Positions 20,805 through 30,084 of a stretch of 64,000 nt of DNA are shown here, piece by piece. Under the pieces are notes generated by a model, which made no database searches, was not told where the DNA came from, and saw only the letters and a list, made by a program, of their open reading frames with translations. Each line of letters starts with the position of its first letter. Position 1 is the stretch's first letter. The stretch comes from Aphanothece sacrum FPU1 (GTDB taxonomy: Bacteria > Cyanobacteriota > Cyanobacteriia > Cyanobacteriales > Microcystaceae). Both the position numbers and the translations under genes were made by a program. The stretch is taken from assembly GCF_003864295.1 (NCBI RefSeq), contig NZ_BDQK01000003.1:124001-188000 (forward strand), given 5' to 3'.

Positions 20805-21800
20805 TTATTTATTGTCACCATTAATTCCCAAAGTATAAATATTACCATCAATTAAAAGACGAGTAATTCCTTTAGCGTATAAATAAGAACAAGTTTTATA
20901 TAATAAACGGCCATCAGGAATTTTAATTACACGCTGAGAACGGTTAGAAAAACGACGTGCTACCCGATGATTATCAAAAACAGGTAAAGTTTTTTGTTGC
21001 ACTTCTTCGGCTGGAATTTGACCTAAATGCCCAAATTCTTTCAGAGGAATTGCAATTAATTCAGCCGCACGATCAATGACTAAATAACAGGTTTTAGGAA
21101 AGGCAGCGATGGACAGAGGTAATATGTTGATCTTACCTCCAGCCAAAGAAGGTTGATAAGTTGATTCATCCTCATCCCAATCATCCTCATCCTCATCCTC
21201 ATCCTCATCTTGCAATAAATCCTCTCCAAACATCTCCTCTAAGGCCAGAACATCGATATCCTCTAGTTCTTCTTCTAACTCATCCTCCTCTGGTATTGCT
21301 TTGAGTTTCAGAGAAGATTTGACCTCACTTAAAACAGGAGAGATTTTTTTCACCGTAACTTCTGGGGGTGTTGTAATAGTTTGAGTTTCCGCTTTAATGG
21401 TTGAGACAACAGTTACCTTTTTAACCGCAACTTCTGAAGGGATGGCAGTCGGTTGAGTCTCAGCTTTAGGAGTTGAGACAACAGTTACCTTTTTCACAGT
21501 GGACTCCATCACCGTCGGAGTGACAGCAACCTCTGGTTTAATTGTTTCTAGCACTAACTCTTCTGGAGTTTCTAGCAGCAGTTCAAAGGAAGGAAAATCA
21601 GGTTTATTCGTTCTAGCTAAGCGTTTTTGCTGAATTAAGTCTTCATATTCCGATTCAGACAAATAACTTTTGAGAAAACGACTAATAGTTGAACTACTAA
21701 CCCCGTAACGGTCAGCTAAAGTGGATGTGGTTTCGGGAGTTTGACGATAAAGCTTAAGAATTTCTTGCTTATCATCATCCGTCAGTTTCTTGGGACTCAT
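20805..21800 (-). CDS. Helix-turn-helix protein with acidic central tract, function unknown
   Basis: 331 residues. The N-terminus (about 1-60: LTDDDKQEILKLYRQT, then TSTLADRYGVSSSTISRFLK) is a resolvase/transposase-like HTH. A low-complexity middle follows with a direct repeat (VKKVTVVSTPKAETQ and VKKVTVVSTIKAETQ, about 103-155) and a strongly acidic tract (about 170-215, DEDEDEDEDD). The C-terminal folded part (about 220-331) is of unknown type. ATG at 21800. The basic-HTH plus acidic-tract design suggests a DNA-binding regulator or chromatin-like protein rather than a transposase, since no catalytic motif is present. Confidence 0.7.
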   Translation of the reverse strand: MSPKKLTDDDKQEILKLYRQTPETTSTLADRYGVSSSTISRFLKSYLSESEYEDLIQQKRLARTNKPDFPSFELLLETPEELVLETIKPEVAVTPTVMESTVKKVTVVSTPKAETQPTAIPSEVAVKKVTVVSTIKAETQTITTPPEVTVKKISPVLSEVKSSLKLKAIPEEDELEEELEDIDVLALEEMFGEDLLQDEDEDEDEDDWDEDESTYQPSLAGGKINILPLSIAAFPKTCYLVIDRAAELIAIPLKEFGHLGQIPAEEVQQKTLPVFDNHRVARRFSNRSQRVIKIPDGRLLYKTCSYLYAKGITRLLIDGNIYTLGINGDNK

Positions 21801-21871
21801 GGGATTATACCTGCTTTCTGGCAGTTTGATTCTACCTTAATACCCCCAAGAGTATCTGATAAGATGATCGG

Positions 21872-21945
21872 GAGTAGCCTGGGGGCGAGTTTGTCTTAAC
21901 AGACTAGGAAACAGTCAGGGTTTAACTGGCCGCCTCATCTAGTCT
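21872..21945 (+). ncRNA. Candidate Yfr2-family (Cyano-1 motif) small RNA
   Basis: Contains AGGAAACA (21906-21913) in the loop of a GAC/GTC hairpin (ACTAGGAAACAGT), enclosed by an outer stem GGGGCG (21882-21887) with CGCCTC (21931-21936). From memory, an unpaired AGGAAACA within a short structured RNA is the mark of the cyanobacterial Yfr2 family. TAAGAT at 21860-21865 could be the -10 box. No clear terminator T-run follows. A covariance-model search (Rfam Cyano-1/Yfr2) would decide. It lies upstream of carA on the same strand and could alternatively be part of the carA leader. Confidence 0.5.
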
Positions 21946-22051
21946 ATCTTACTTTAATGCAAATAAATCTCGCGGTTATAGTCAAAGGCTTAATGGCGAG
22001 ATTATCAAGGCTCAATGTTCGGTTTCATCTGTGTGTTAGTTCAAAAACTTA

Positions 22052-23200
22052 ATGATTATGGCAATTGCAGACGCTACACCTGCCCTCTTAGTATTAGCTG
22101 ACGGAACTTCTTTTTCGGGTTGGTCTTTCGGGGCCAAAGGCACTACCTTGGGAGAAGTGGTATTTAATACGGGAATGACGGGATATCAGGAAGTTTTGAC
22201 CGATCCGAGTTATTGTGGTCAAATTGTTACCTTTACCTACCCTGAATTGGGCAATACAGGGGTTAACCCAGAGGATGAAGAATCAGATGGCCCTCAAGTT
22301 AAGGGGGTTATTGCTCGTAATGTTACTTATCGTCCCAGTAATTGGCGATCGACGGAATCTTTGCCTGATTATTTAGTACGTCATAAAATTCTTGCTATTT
22401 ATGGACTTGATACGAGAGCTTTAACTCGTAAATTGCGCTCGGTTGGGGCAATGAATGGGGCAATTTCGACGGAAATTCTTGATCCAAGTGAATTATTACA
22501 TAAAATTCAATTGGCCCCCAGTATGGCTGGTTTAAATTTAGTTAAAGAAGTTACTACTAAAGATGTTTATGAGTGGACAACTCCCACTGATATTCATTGG
22601 GAATTTAATCCTGAAAATCAAGAAGGTAAGGGAGAAAGTTTAACGGTTGTTGCTCTTGATTTTGGCATTAAACGTAATATTTTACGTCGTTTAGCTAGTT
22701 ATGGTTGTCGGGTGATTGTGGTTCCTGCGAGTACCTCGGCTGAAGAAATTTTAAAGTACAATCCTGATGGAATTTTTCTCTCTAATGGCCCCGGTGATCC
22801 CTCGGCGGTTGCTGAAGGAATAGAGACAACTAAAGAGTTAGTAAAAGCAGGAAAACCCACTTTTGGGATCTGTATGGGTCATCAAATTTTAGGGTTATCT
22901 TTAGGTGGCGAAACTTTTAAGTTAAAGTTTGGTCATCGCGGTTTAAATCAACCTTGTGGGTTACAACAACAAGTCGAAATTACGAGTCAAAATCATGGTT
23001 TTGCGGTAACAGAAAAGTCTTTAGATGATAATGTTCAGATTACTCATCTTAATTTGAATGACCGCACTGTCGCCGGATTATCTCACAAAACTTTGCCCTT
23101 TTTCTCGGTACAATATCATCCTGAAGCAAGTCCGGGTCCTCATGATGCTGATTATTTGTTTGAGAAATTTGTTACTTTAATGAGAGACAATAAAAAGTAA
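22052..23200 (+). CDS. carA: Carbamoyl-phosphate synthase small (glutaminase) subunit
   Basis: Hydrolyses glutamine and passes ammonia to CarB for arginine and pyrimidine synthesis. The 382 residues show the CarA N-terminal domain ([19 protein letters not shown]) and a class I amidotransferase domain with nucleophile Cys274 (FGICMGHQ), His356 and Glu358 ([10 protein letters not shown]). Two ATGs are close (22052 and 22058); neither has a good SD, and [10 protein letters not shown] from 22058 is equally plausible. carB is not adjacent, as is usual in cyanobacteria. A clear terminator follows at 23233-23264. Confidence 0.97.
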   Translation: MIMAIADATPALLVLADGTSFSGWSFGAKGTTLGEVVFNTGMTGYQEVLTDPSYCGQIVTFTYPELGNTGVNPEDEESDGPQVKGVIARNVTYRPSNWRSTESLPDYLVRHKILAIYGLDTRALTRKLRSVGAMNGAISTEILDPSELLHKIQLAPSMAGLNLVKEVTTKDVYEWTTPTDIHWEFNPENQEGKGESLTVVALDFGIKRNILRRLASYGCRVIVVPASTSAEEILKYNPDGIFLSNGPGDPSAVAEGIETTKELVKAGKPTFGICMGHQILGLSLGGETFKLKFGHRGLNQPCGLQQQVEITSQNHGFAVTEKSLDDNVQITHLNLNDRTVAGLSHKTLPFFSVQYHPEASPGPHDADYLFEKFVTLMRDNKK

Positions 23201-23232
23201 CTGAAAAGGTTAGAATTAAATTAACAAAACTG

Positions 23233-23264
23233 ATAGGGTTGCTATTTTCTGCCCTATTTTTTTT
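23233..23264 (+). terminator. Rho-independent terminator of carA
   Basis: ATAGGG (23233-23238) pairs with CCCTAT (23252-23257) and is followed by an unbroken T-run of about eight. It lies 32 bases after the carA stop. Confidence 0.75.
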
Positions 23265-23397
23265 ATTTCCTTGCTTTATTTGGGATTTAAGTCAGATTTT
23301 TTTTTAATTCTGATTCCCAATTAATCAGGAGGAGTTTAATTTATGCAGTTTTCATTTTAGAATAGAAAGGTACAACTTATATCATACCTTAGCCAAA

Positions 23398-23604
23398 ATG
23401 AAAAAAACCCTTTATATTCCTGATGAACTGTGGGATCACTTAAAAGTTTATTTACAAGCTCATCCTAACGAAAATCCATCTAGTGTGATTCAATCGGCAC
23501 TTATGGAGAAGCTACGTCCTCGAAATGGGGCTAATTTGCTTGAATTAGCGGGAATCGTTGATAATGCTCCGGCTGAAGCTTCTATGAATGAAGATTACCT
23601 TTGA
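23398..23604 (+). CDS. Ribbon-helix-helix-type antitoxin (VapB-like)
   Basis: 68 residues with an RHH-like N-terminus (KKTLYIPDELWDHLKVYLQA, then SSVIQSALMEKL) that should dimerise and bind the promoter, and a C-terminal tail (about 45-68) able to wrap the toxin. The stop TGA overlaps the ATG of the downstream PIN toxin by one base (TGATG), typical of translationally coupled toxin-antitoxin pairs. Autoregulation is inferred from the family. Confidence 0.75.
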   Translation: MKKTLYIPDELWDHLKVYLQAHPNENPSSVIQSALMEKLRPRNGANLLELAGIVDNAPAEASMNEDYL

Positions 23605-24017
23605 TGAGACGGTTAATTTTAGATGCTGGCCCTCTGATTGCTTTGGTATCTAAGCAAGATAATTATCATCAAGAGGCAAAAACAGGTTTTAGTCAACTCC
23701 CGCAAGAATTTGGCGAAGTCTTAACACCTTTACCCATTCTTTTTGAAGTATATAAATTTGTTTCTAGGGAAGCGTCTGTGGAAGCTGCACAGCGTTTATT
23801 AACTATTCTTTATCAAGAAACCGTTATTGTTCCGATAGAAGGAGAATTATTTGCGGAAGTTTATGATTTGGTGCGTCAACTGGTTAATTGGAAAGGAAGT
23901 TTAGAAGACGGCACAGTAATCATCTTAGCAGAAAAATATAACGCAGAAGTCTGGACCCTAGATTATCGAGATTTGGGATATTTTAAACAAATTCGCTTTT
24001 GGACTCCTTCTACTTAA
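23604..24017 (+). CDS. PIN-domain ribonuclease toxin (VapC-like)
   Basis: 137 residues from ATG at 23604; an in-frame TTG at 23601 adds one residue. PIN-domain acidic residues are visible: the first Asp in LILDAGPLIAL, Glu in ILFEVYKFV, and Asp in SLEDGTVIILAEKY and VWTLDYRDLGYF. PIN toxins cleave RNA, often tRNA or rRNA, with Mg ions. It forms a TGATG-coupled operon with the upstream RHH antitoxin. All expected catalytic positions are present, so the toxin is probably functional. Confidence 0.82.
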   Translation: MRRLILDAGPLIALVSKQDNYHQEAKTGFSQLPQEFGEVLTPLPILFEVYKFVSREASVEAAQRLLTILYQETVIVPIEGELFAEVYDLVRQLVNWKGSLEDGTVIILAEKYNAEVWTLDYRDLGYFKQIRFWTPST

Positions 24018-24046
24018 AATGAAAATAAAAAATAATAAAATAGACA

Positions 24047-24085
24047 GCCGTTGACCCCTACTATGAACGAGTTAAAGTCTATTAA
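24047..24085. repeat. Half palindrome joined to a fragment of the multi-hairpin element
   Basis: GCCGTTGACCCCTAC (24047-24061) is one arm of the 28-bp palindrome. It is followed by GAACGAGTTAAAGTCTATTA (24065-24084), which matches the right portion of multi-hairpin element A near 15264. Both are fragments, so this 90-bp gap is a repeat graveyard. Confidence 0.55.
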
Positions 24086-24107
24086 AAGAGTTATGTGAGG
24101 AAGATCA

Positions 24108-24542
24108 ATGACAGTTTCCCTTTATGAAAGTGACTTTTTGCTGTGGACAACAGATACAGTTACTAAACTAAAAGCACATAATTTTGAACAACTAGATTTA
24201 GAAAATTTAATCGAGGAAATTGAAAGCTTGGGGCGATCGCAAAAAAAGGAACTCAAAAGCAGACTTTTAGTTATTTTAGAACATTTACTCAAAAGATTGT
24301 ACGTTAACTCACCAGATAACTATCGTGGTTGGGAAATTACAATTAATGAACAAAGACGACAATTAGAATTAGAAATTGAAGATTCTCCCCGTCTAAAAAC
24401 TATCTGGGAAGATTCTTTTAATACAGTTTGGCGACTTGCACTTAAAGGAGTTCGCAAAGATTATCCACAAGTCACTTTTCCTGATGTTTGGTCCTATCCT
24501 AATGATATAGAGTCTATCTTAGATTGTGATTTTTGGCAATAA
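24108..24542 (+). CDS. DUF29 family protein
   Basis: 144 residues with the DUF29 pattern common in cyanobacteria: YESDFLLWTTDTVTKLKAHN, DLENLIEEIESLGRSQK and LLVILEHLLKRLY. All-helical and soluble; biochemical function unknown. It contains a HIP1 octamer (GCGATCGC) within the coding region. ATG at 24108 follows GTGAGGAAG. It sits between a VapBC-like pair and a restriction-modification pair, an accessory-gene setting. Confidence 0.85.
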   Translation: MTVSLYESDFLLWTTDTVTKLKAHNFEQLDLENLIEEIESLGRSQKKELKSRLLVILEHLLKRLYVNSPDNYRGWEITINEQRRQLELEIEDSPRLKTIWEDSFNTVWRLALKGVRKDYPQVTFPDVWSYPNDIESILDCDFWQ

Positions 24543-24591
24543 AATAACCTTGCCATTGATCCCTATCTAACAAGGTTTCAGAGTGCTATAG

Positions 24592-25353
24592 TTAAACGTT
24601 GTGTCGCTTAGAAACAAAATCTATTAACTTGAGCCAATCTATTTGATTAGCCGTCATAAATTGCTCCATAAAATCTTGTGTCATTTCATTGACTTTTGCT
24701 ACATAAGCTTTCTTAAATGTTTCATCTTTCTGACGTGCTTCATGGTCAATAGGAGAAATTATTTCACGGTATAAGTTATCATCATCAGAAATAAATTGCC
24801 AAAAGTCTTGTCCAGCATACTTATAATAGTTCTTTTCTGGATCAGTATTAGTTTTAAGTGGGGATCTCTCTTTGCCATAGATACATCCATTAACTGCCTG
24901 AATTTCCACTGATATTCCACCTTGTTTTAAGAGATTTTTGGCAAGTTTAAAATTATCTCGCATCTTGGCAACTTGATCACTATTACCCCAATTGATTCCT
25001 GATTTAATTCCAACTATGTAATAGATACCATTACGTTCAAACTCTAAATCTACACTTTTAAATTCAGATTTAAAACCTCCATATAATCGACGTGATATAT
25101 ACACGGCAAAACCTTCAAGTAAATCTCCAAATATTGTTTCTTCTTGAGAAGATAAAAAAGCATCAACAATACCTTTAACTAACTCACCAGCAAGCTCAAT
25201 ATTTTTAGCTTTAAATAAATATGGATTTTTTCTTTTTAATACATCGGTCAGCTTGAGAGATTTAAGCTTGTTCAGCCTTTTAGAGTAAAAAGGAGTAATT
25301 ACTTCCCTAGATAAATATTCGTAGTAATCATCATAAATTGAATTTATCATCAT
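24592..25353 (-). CDS. Probable type II restriction endonuclease (PmeII-like family)
   Basis: 253 residues, paired with a DNA methyltransferase whose stop is 5 bp upstream of this start. The central region (FGDLLEGFAVYI, VDLEFERNGIYYIVGIKSG, then NWGNSDQ) has the look of a PD-(D/E)xK nuclease. The residue two before the conserved Lys is Gly (GIK), so the canonical acidic position must be filled otherwise or the enzyme is impaired. Assignment to the PmeII-like family is from recall of this KSG-NWGNS pattern and should be confirmed. Two ATG codons are adjacent at 25353 and 25350. Confidence 0.72.
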   Translation of the reverse strand: MMINSIYDDYYEYLSREVITPFYSKRLNKLKSLKLTDVLKRKNPYLFKAKNIELAGELVKGIVDAFLSSQEETIFGDLLEGFAVYISRRLYGGFKSEFKSVDLEFERNGIYYIVGIKSGINWGNSDQVAKMRDNFKLAKNLLKQGGISVEIQAVNGCIYGKERSPLKTNTDPEKNYYKYAGQDFWQFISDDDNLYREIISPIDHEARQKDETFKKAYVAKVNEMTQDFMEQFMTANQIDWLKLIDFVSKRHNV

Positions 25354-25358
25354 ATTTT

Positions 25359-26234
25359 TTAAAACAAAGAGTTTTGTACAAAAGGTACTTTTACAGCATC
25401 AAGATTTGCTAATGCTATCTTATAATATTCTTCTTTAATTTCGATACCAATATAATTTCTATTTAATTCGTAAGCAGCTACACAAGTCGTTCCTGAACCA
25501 AGAAATGGATCTAAAATGATGTCTTCTTCATCAGAAAACAATTTAATAAACCATGTCGGTAAAGACTTAGGAAATGCAGCACTATGACTTTTATTACTAC
25601 ATTCTGTTGGTAAGTGTAAAACGTTTGTAGGATAAGCCATTTCTCGACCAACCCAATTAGCAATATTTTTACCAAACCCACTACCAACTTGAGAATTAAA
25701 TCTAATTTTGTCATTATCACTTAATTTATTGAGGCGTGTTTTTGCCCAATCACCTGTAGGAACCATAACCGCATCTTGATTCATTTTAAATTTCTTTTGT
25801 TTATTAAATTGTAAACATCTTTCCCAAGCATCCCGAAAGCGATTAGACCACTTACCAGGTGTACAATTTTTTTTGTGCCAAATATATTCTTCTGTCCATA
25901 ACCATCCTTGTTTTTTTAAAGCTAAAATAAGCTCAATAACATAGGTGTGACGTTCACAATTTACAGCTTTTTCTTTAATATTTAAGATAAAAGTTCCATC
26001 ATCTCTTAAAACTCGTTGTAACTCTTTAGCTATTGGTAAGAACCATTCCACATAATTATCAGGATGAATACCTCCATAGGTACTGCGGCGACTATCTGCA
26101 TAGGGTGGAGATGTTACAATTAGATTAACTGAAGCGTCGGGAAAATTTTGTAGAACTTCTAAACAATCTCCACAAAAAATTTTATTTTTCCAGTCATCTA
26201 AATTTTTAATATGAGAGTAGTCTAGAGATTGCAT
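25359..26234 (-). CDS. Site-specific DNA methyltransferase of a type II R-M system
   Basis: 291 residues. Catalytic motif TSPPY (near residue 40, NLIVTSPPYADSR) precedes the AdoMet-binding motif DPFLGSGTTCVAA near the C-terminus, the beta-class order. SPPY is typical of N4-cytosine methylases but also occurs in N6-adenine enzymes, so the methylated base is not decided. It is the first gene of a two-gene operon with the restriction enzyme (5-bp gap), which lets methylation be established first. ATG at 26234. Confidence 0.9.
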   Translation of the reverse strand: MQSLDYSHIKNLDDWKNKIFCGDCLEVLQNFPDASVNLIVTSPPYADSRRSTYGGIHPDNYVEWFLPIAKELQRVLRDDGTFILNIKEKAVNCERHTYVIELILALKKQGWLWTEEYIWHKKNCTPGKWSNRFRDAWERCLQFNKQKKFKMNQDAVMVPTGDWAKTRLNKLSDNDKIRFNSQVGSGFGKNIANWVGREMAYPTNVLHLPTECSNKSHSAAFPKSLPTWFIKLFSDEEDIILDPFLGSGTTCVAAYELNRNYIGIEIKEEYYKIALANLDAVKVPFVQNSLF

Positions 26235-26571
26235 TTTAAATTTCTATAAGTTGTTGTGAAAATTTTAACACAATTGTTATCAATGTTATTATACTAAGTC
26301 TCTAAAAGAATTCTACAGATATTTGATCCCCCTAAATCCCCCTTAAAAAAGGGTACTTAAATGTCTATTTGATCCTCCTAAATCAGTTCTATCAGACTTG
26401 CTATGCTAAAGGAATAATTAATAATACAGCTATTGCATTATTCTACAAGAACGAGCGTCCGACGAGCTATAGGTTGCGTAGGCAACCTTTGTTTATCTAG
26501 CTTAACTCTTTAGTTAAGGTTGCGCTCTAAAGTAAAATGTAGATAGTGTAAATATTTATCAGGAAAATTCT
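26235..26571. other. Divergent gap between the methyltransferase and gltX, filled with repeats
   Basis: Holds a CCCCTAAATCCCCCTTAAAA-type dispersed repeat (about 26326-26352) and multi-hairpin element B (26386-26530). No ORF. The gltX promoter must lie within or to the right of the element; the only unique sequence left before the start codon is about 40 bp. Confidence 0.55.
26386..26530. repeat. Multi-hairpin element, copy B (right end lost)
   Basis: Begins GTTCTATCAGACTTGCTATGC, matching the left end of element A. It retains ACGAGCGTCCGACGAGC, TATAGGTTGCGTAGGCAACC and the TTAACTCTTTAGTTAA hairpin, then stops matching. This copy shows the uninterrupted site at which the MITE entered element A. 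Confidence 0.65.
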
Positions 26572-28023
26572 GTGACAGTTAGAGTTCGTATTGCCCCCAG
26601 TCCTACCGGAAATTTACATATTGGAACCGCCAGAACCGCTATTTTTAATTGGTTATTTGCCCGCCATCATCAAGGTACTTTTATTTTACGGGTTGAGGAT
26701 ACAGATAAAGAGCGATCGCGTCCAGAATATACGGAAAACATTAAATCTGGTCTAACATGGCTTGGTTTAACCTGGGATGAGGGGCCATTCTTTCAGACAG
26801 AACGGTTTGACTTGTATCGTCAAGCTATTCAAAGCCTGATTGACAAAGGCTGTGCTTATCGTTGTTATTGCACCTCCGAAGAATTAGAACAGATGCGGGA
26901 GGCACAAAAAGCCCAAAACCAAGCCCCTCGCTATGATAACCGTCATCGTCATTTGACGGAAGCTGAATGTTTAGCCTTAGAAGCTGAAGGCCGAAAACCG
27001 GTAATTAGGTTTATTATTGACGATAATCGGGAAATTTCCTGGAACGATCTGATCCGAGGTAAAGTGGTTTGGAAAGGCAGTGATCTCGGTGGGGATATGG
27101 TGATCGCCCGTATGCCGGAAACTGAAGGAGAAGCCTTCGGACAACCCCTTTATAACCTAGCTGTGGTGGTGGATGACATTGATATGCACATCACTCAGGT
27201 CATTCGCGGTGAAGACCATATTGCTAATACGGCTAAACAAATTTTATTGTATGAAGCTTTAGGGGCTAAGGTTCCAGACTTTGCCCATACTCCCCTAATT
27301 TTGAACCAGGAAGGGCGTAAACTCTCAAAACGGGATGGAGTGACCTCTATTGATGACTTTCGTAATATGGGCTTTTTACCCGAAGCTATGGCTAATTATA
27401 TGACTTTATTGGGTTGGACTGCCCCCGACTCTACCCAAGAAATTTTTACCATTTCTGAAGCAGCGCAACAGTTTAGTTTAGAAAGAGTTAACAAAGCTGG
27501 TGCTAAATTTGATTGGGATAAATTAGACTGGATTAATAGTCAATATCTTCATAAAGTGCCGGCCAATGAGTTAGTTGAATTAGCGTTTCCTTATTGGCAA
27601 GGGGCTGGATATGAGGTAAATTTAGAACAAGATAGAGCATGGTTAGAACAATTAGCGAAGTTAATTGGGCCAAGTTTAACCCGTTTAACCGATGCAGTGA
27701 AAGAAAGTCATTTATTATTTGGAGAAACTGTTATCTATTCTGAGGAAGCAATGGCTCAAATTAAACAAGATGGAGTCAAAGAAATTCTGGAAGCTGTTCT
27801 TGAAAGTTTGAATAATCATCCTGAGTTAACCTCAGAAAATGCTCAACAGATTATTAAACAAGTAACGAAAACATTTAATGTGAAAAAGGGGTTAATTATG
27901 CGTTCTTTACGAGCAGGTTTAATGGGAGAATTACACGGACCTGATTTAATTCAATCTTGGTTATTATTAAATGAAAAAGGATGGGATAAAACTCGTTTAC
28001 AGGACGGTTTAAGTCAGATTTAA
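26572..28023 (+). CDS. gltX: Glutamyl-tRNA synthetase
   Basis: Charges tRNA(Glu), and by class knowledge tRNA(Gln) for later amidation in cyanobacteria; glutamyl-tRNA also feeds tetrapyrrole synthesis. The 483 residues carry the class I signatures HIGT (16-19, in [14 protein letters not shown]) and KLSKR (250-254). Start is GTG at 26572, giving [13 protein letters not shown], the standard N-terminus; no ATG alternative is nearby. The perfect palindrome at 28061-28090 lies 37 bp after the stop and may terminate it. Confidence 0.98.
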   Translation: MTVRVRIAPSPTGNLHIGTARTAIFNWLFARHHQGTFILRVEDTDKERSRPEYTENIKSGLTWLGLTWDEGPFFQTERFDLYRQAIQSLIDKGCAYRCYCTSEELEQMREAQKAQNQAPRYDNRHRHLTEAECLALEAEGRKPVIRFIIDDNREISWNDLIRGKVVWKGSDLGGDMVIARMPETEGEAFGQPLYNLAVVVDDIDMHITQVIRGEDHIANTAKQILLYEALGAKVPDFAHTPLILNQEGRKLSKRDGVTSIDDFRNMGFLPEAMANYMTLLGWTAPDSTQEIFTISEAAQQFSLERVNKAGAKFDWDKLDWINSQYLHKVPANELVELAFPYWQGAGYEVNLEQDRAWLEQLAKLIGPSLTRLTDAVKESHLLFGETVIYSEEAMAQIKQDGVKEILEAVLESLNNHPELTSENAQQIIKQVTKTFNVKKGLIMRSLRAGLMGELHGPDLIQSWLLLNEKGWDKTRLQDGLSQI

Positions 28024-28060
28024 ACTAGATAATCTACATAACTTACACAGTAGAAATGCC

Positions 28061-28090
28061 TGTAGGGGTAATTCATGAATTACCCCTACA
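28061..28090. repeat. 30-bp perfect palindrome, TGTAGGGGTAATTCA and its complement
   Basis: Perfect inverted repeat with no loop, between the convergent gltX and GIY-YIG genes. The outer GTAGGGG/CCCCTAC arms are shared with the 28-bp palindrome family, but the core (TAATTCATGAATTA) differs. It could act as a bidirectional terminator. Confidence 0.75.
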
Positions 28091-28124
28091 CGAAACGCAA
28101 GGGAAAATATAGCAACAGTTATTA

Positions 28125-29627
28125 CTATTTTTCAATAGTTTCCCGTTTAAAACTTACTTTTAAATCTGGTAAATCTGAATTTTGAAGACGTTTACGAATT
28201 TCCTCAATAGCCAATTCTAATGACGGAAATTCTGGATTAAAGCCAAAAGGAATCCAAGCACTATATTCGATTTTTTCAAGTTTGATATTAACTTTCGCGG
28301 GTACAATATATTTTCTAGGTGAAATATAAAATTTTGTCATAAATCCTTCTCCGTTACTTAGTTTACCAGCAGGTAGAGCAAAGTCTTTTAAATATTCTTC
28401 AACCAGTAGCCAGGCTTTTGTGTCAACATTTGCTAATAAATAAACAAGATTAAATTGAGAATAAGCACCTTTTGTTGTCTTATTATCCAGCATTCCCTCA
28501 ACTAAATTATAATAAGGCTGTTGACCATTGCCACTAAAAGTCTTGATATATACTCCTATCCGATCTCTGAATTTAGGAAAAGTAATGATTTGACCTTGAT
28601 CATATTTATTTGGTTCAATTCCTCGACTCAATAATAATTCGTCAATTGTTGTAAATTCTGAAGTAATAAATTTAGATTTAATCGGTGTAGAACGACTCCC
28701 AACTCCTCGTTTTCCTGTCTTATAGTCTTCACTAATTTGGGTTAATTCTTTGCTTGCGCCTTCATGATCTATGGGTTCGTTAAAGAGTAGTTGAATAAGA
28801 TCTGAAGTGTAAGGGATTAATCTTTGTAAATGCAAAGCATAACTTTGTTGATTATCTGCCTGATGTTGTATTTTAGTTAAAGCTTCTGGGGTCAATGTTC
28901 TAATAGATTCCTGTGCTAATGTTGTTTGCGTATATTGTTTTAATTCTCTTATTTCTTGCGTCAAAAACCATGTAAAAGAATTAATTTCAATTGCATAATT
29001 ATTCACTGAAAGTCTGTATTGTCGAGCAAATTGTACACTTTCCCACTTATGAGCATAAGCTTTACGACTCATGAATGGTTTTTTGATCAGTGCTTCTTCT
29101 TCTTCTAATGATTCAGGTTTAAATTTTTCTTGAAAATCATCATCATTTAAAGCTATATGAATTACATTTAAACCCAATACTTTTTTTTCTGCTAACCATT
29201 GAGATCTCATTTGAGACTCTATCTCTTTTCTCGGAGGTTCTACCCCTAAAATAACGGCAAAATCAGCGATCGCAGCAATAGTTTCTCTGAGTAGTGTTTC
29301 AGTGGGGCGTAGGGTTTTTGTTTTGACTGAAGTAGCGTTTAAATAGGGATTATATTGGCTAATACGTTGCTGTTCTATATGATCTAATTGACTATCATCT
29401 ACTTGCTCATAATAAATAGTAAAATATTTCTTTTTCTGGGCCTCTAGCTGATAAATACGATGATGAGATTGACCTTGCCAACGTTTACGAAGATTTTTCG
29501 CTTTTCCTATATACCAAATGGTCTTAGTTTCATCTAAAACGTAGTAAATTCCTGAATATTCAGGCAGTAATTGTTTAGCGTGTAAAGCAATCCTGGGAAG
29601 TTCTAAAATAGATACATCAGCAATCAT
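28125..29627 (-). CDS. GIY-YIG nuclease-domain protein of 500 residues
   Basis: The GIY-YIG domain lies near the N-terminus (about 22-95): SGIYYVLDE, then IWYIGKAKNLRKRWQ with the expected Tyr, Arg and later Glu (HIEQQRISQYNP). The remaining 400 residues are unassigned and mostly mixed helix/strand, with an Arg/Lys-rich C-terminus. GIY-YIG enzymes cut DNA in repair (UvrC), restriction or homing; this one is far longer than a bare domain and lacks UvrC features. It lies near an R-M pair but on the other side of gltX. ATG at 29627. Confidence 0.75.
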   Translation of the reverse strand: MIADVSILELPRIALHAKQLLPEYSGIYYVLDETKTIWYIGKAKNLRKRWQGQSHHRIYQLEAQKKKYFTIYYEQVDDSQLDHIEQQRISQYNPYLNATSVKTKTLRPTETLLRETIAAIADFAVILGVEPPRKEIESQMRSQWLAEKKVLGLNVIHIALNDDDFQEKFKPESLEEEEALIKKPFMSRKAYAHKWESVQFARQYRLSVNNYAIEINSFTWFLTQEIRELKQYTQTTLAQESIRTLTPEALTKIQHQADNQQSYALHLQRLIPYTSDLIQLLFNEPIDHEGASKELTQISEDYKTGKRGVGSRSTPIKSKFITSEFTTIDELLLSRGIEPNKYDQGQIITFPKFRDRIGVYIKTFSGNGQQPYYNLVEGMLDNKTTKGAYSQFNLVYLLANVDTKAWLLVEEYLKDFALPAGKLSNGEGFMTKFYISPRKYIVPAKVNIKLEKIEYSAWIPFGFNPEFPSLELAIEEIRKRLQNSDLPDLKVSFKRETIEK

Positions 29628-29659
29628 GTTACTTATCTCTCACGATCATGTTATCTTTA

Positions 29660-30003
29660 TGGTAATTTCAGTATTCCCAATATGATGAGGATAATTGCTA
29701 TCAAGACTATGGGATGGTATTGATTTCTGAAGAAATCCGCTCCATTGAAGTCTTTGATAAATTTCTTCAGATTTTTCTGCTAAGTCGGGGTCATCAGAAA
29801 AACAACCAATGAAATCACTATTTCTTAATTGTGCTAGAGGATCATCACTATTTGATGTGGTTTCTAACGCATTTTACAAGGATTTATCAGTTTTAAAATA
29901 AGCGGTAATTTCGGTTAAAAGTTTTTCGACTAAAGCTAATTGTTCAAGATTTAGATTATCCAGAGTTTCTGTTATTCTGTGTTTTATTTCTGTACTTTCC
30001 ATT
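29660..30003 (-). pseudogene. Remnant of a small cyanobacterial antitoxin-like gene
   Basis: On the minus strand the sequence reads MESTEIKHRITETLDNLNLE and onward to a stop at about 29877, then in another frame DPLAQLRNSDFIGCF and DPDLAEKSEEIYQ, a pattern I associate with small antitoxin-side proteins. A frameshift and a stop split it. At 29712-29745 the plus strand resembles the antitoxin-toxin junction at 30376-30405 (TGGGATG, then TTGATTTCTGAAGAAATCC), so pieces of two toxin-antitoxin loci are fused here. Confidence 0.45.
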
Positions 30004-30084
30004 GATAATCAATCTCACTTTATTCAATATAGAGACTAGGTATTGCTTGATCATATAATAAAATAACCTCAACTCAATAAAATT

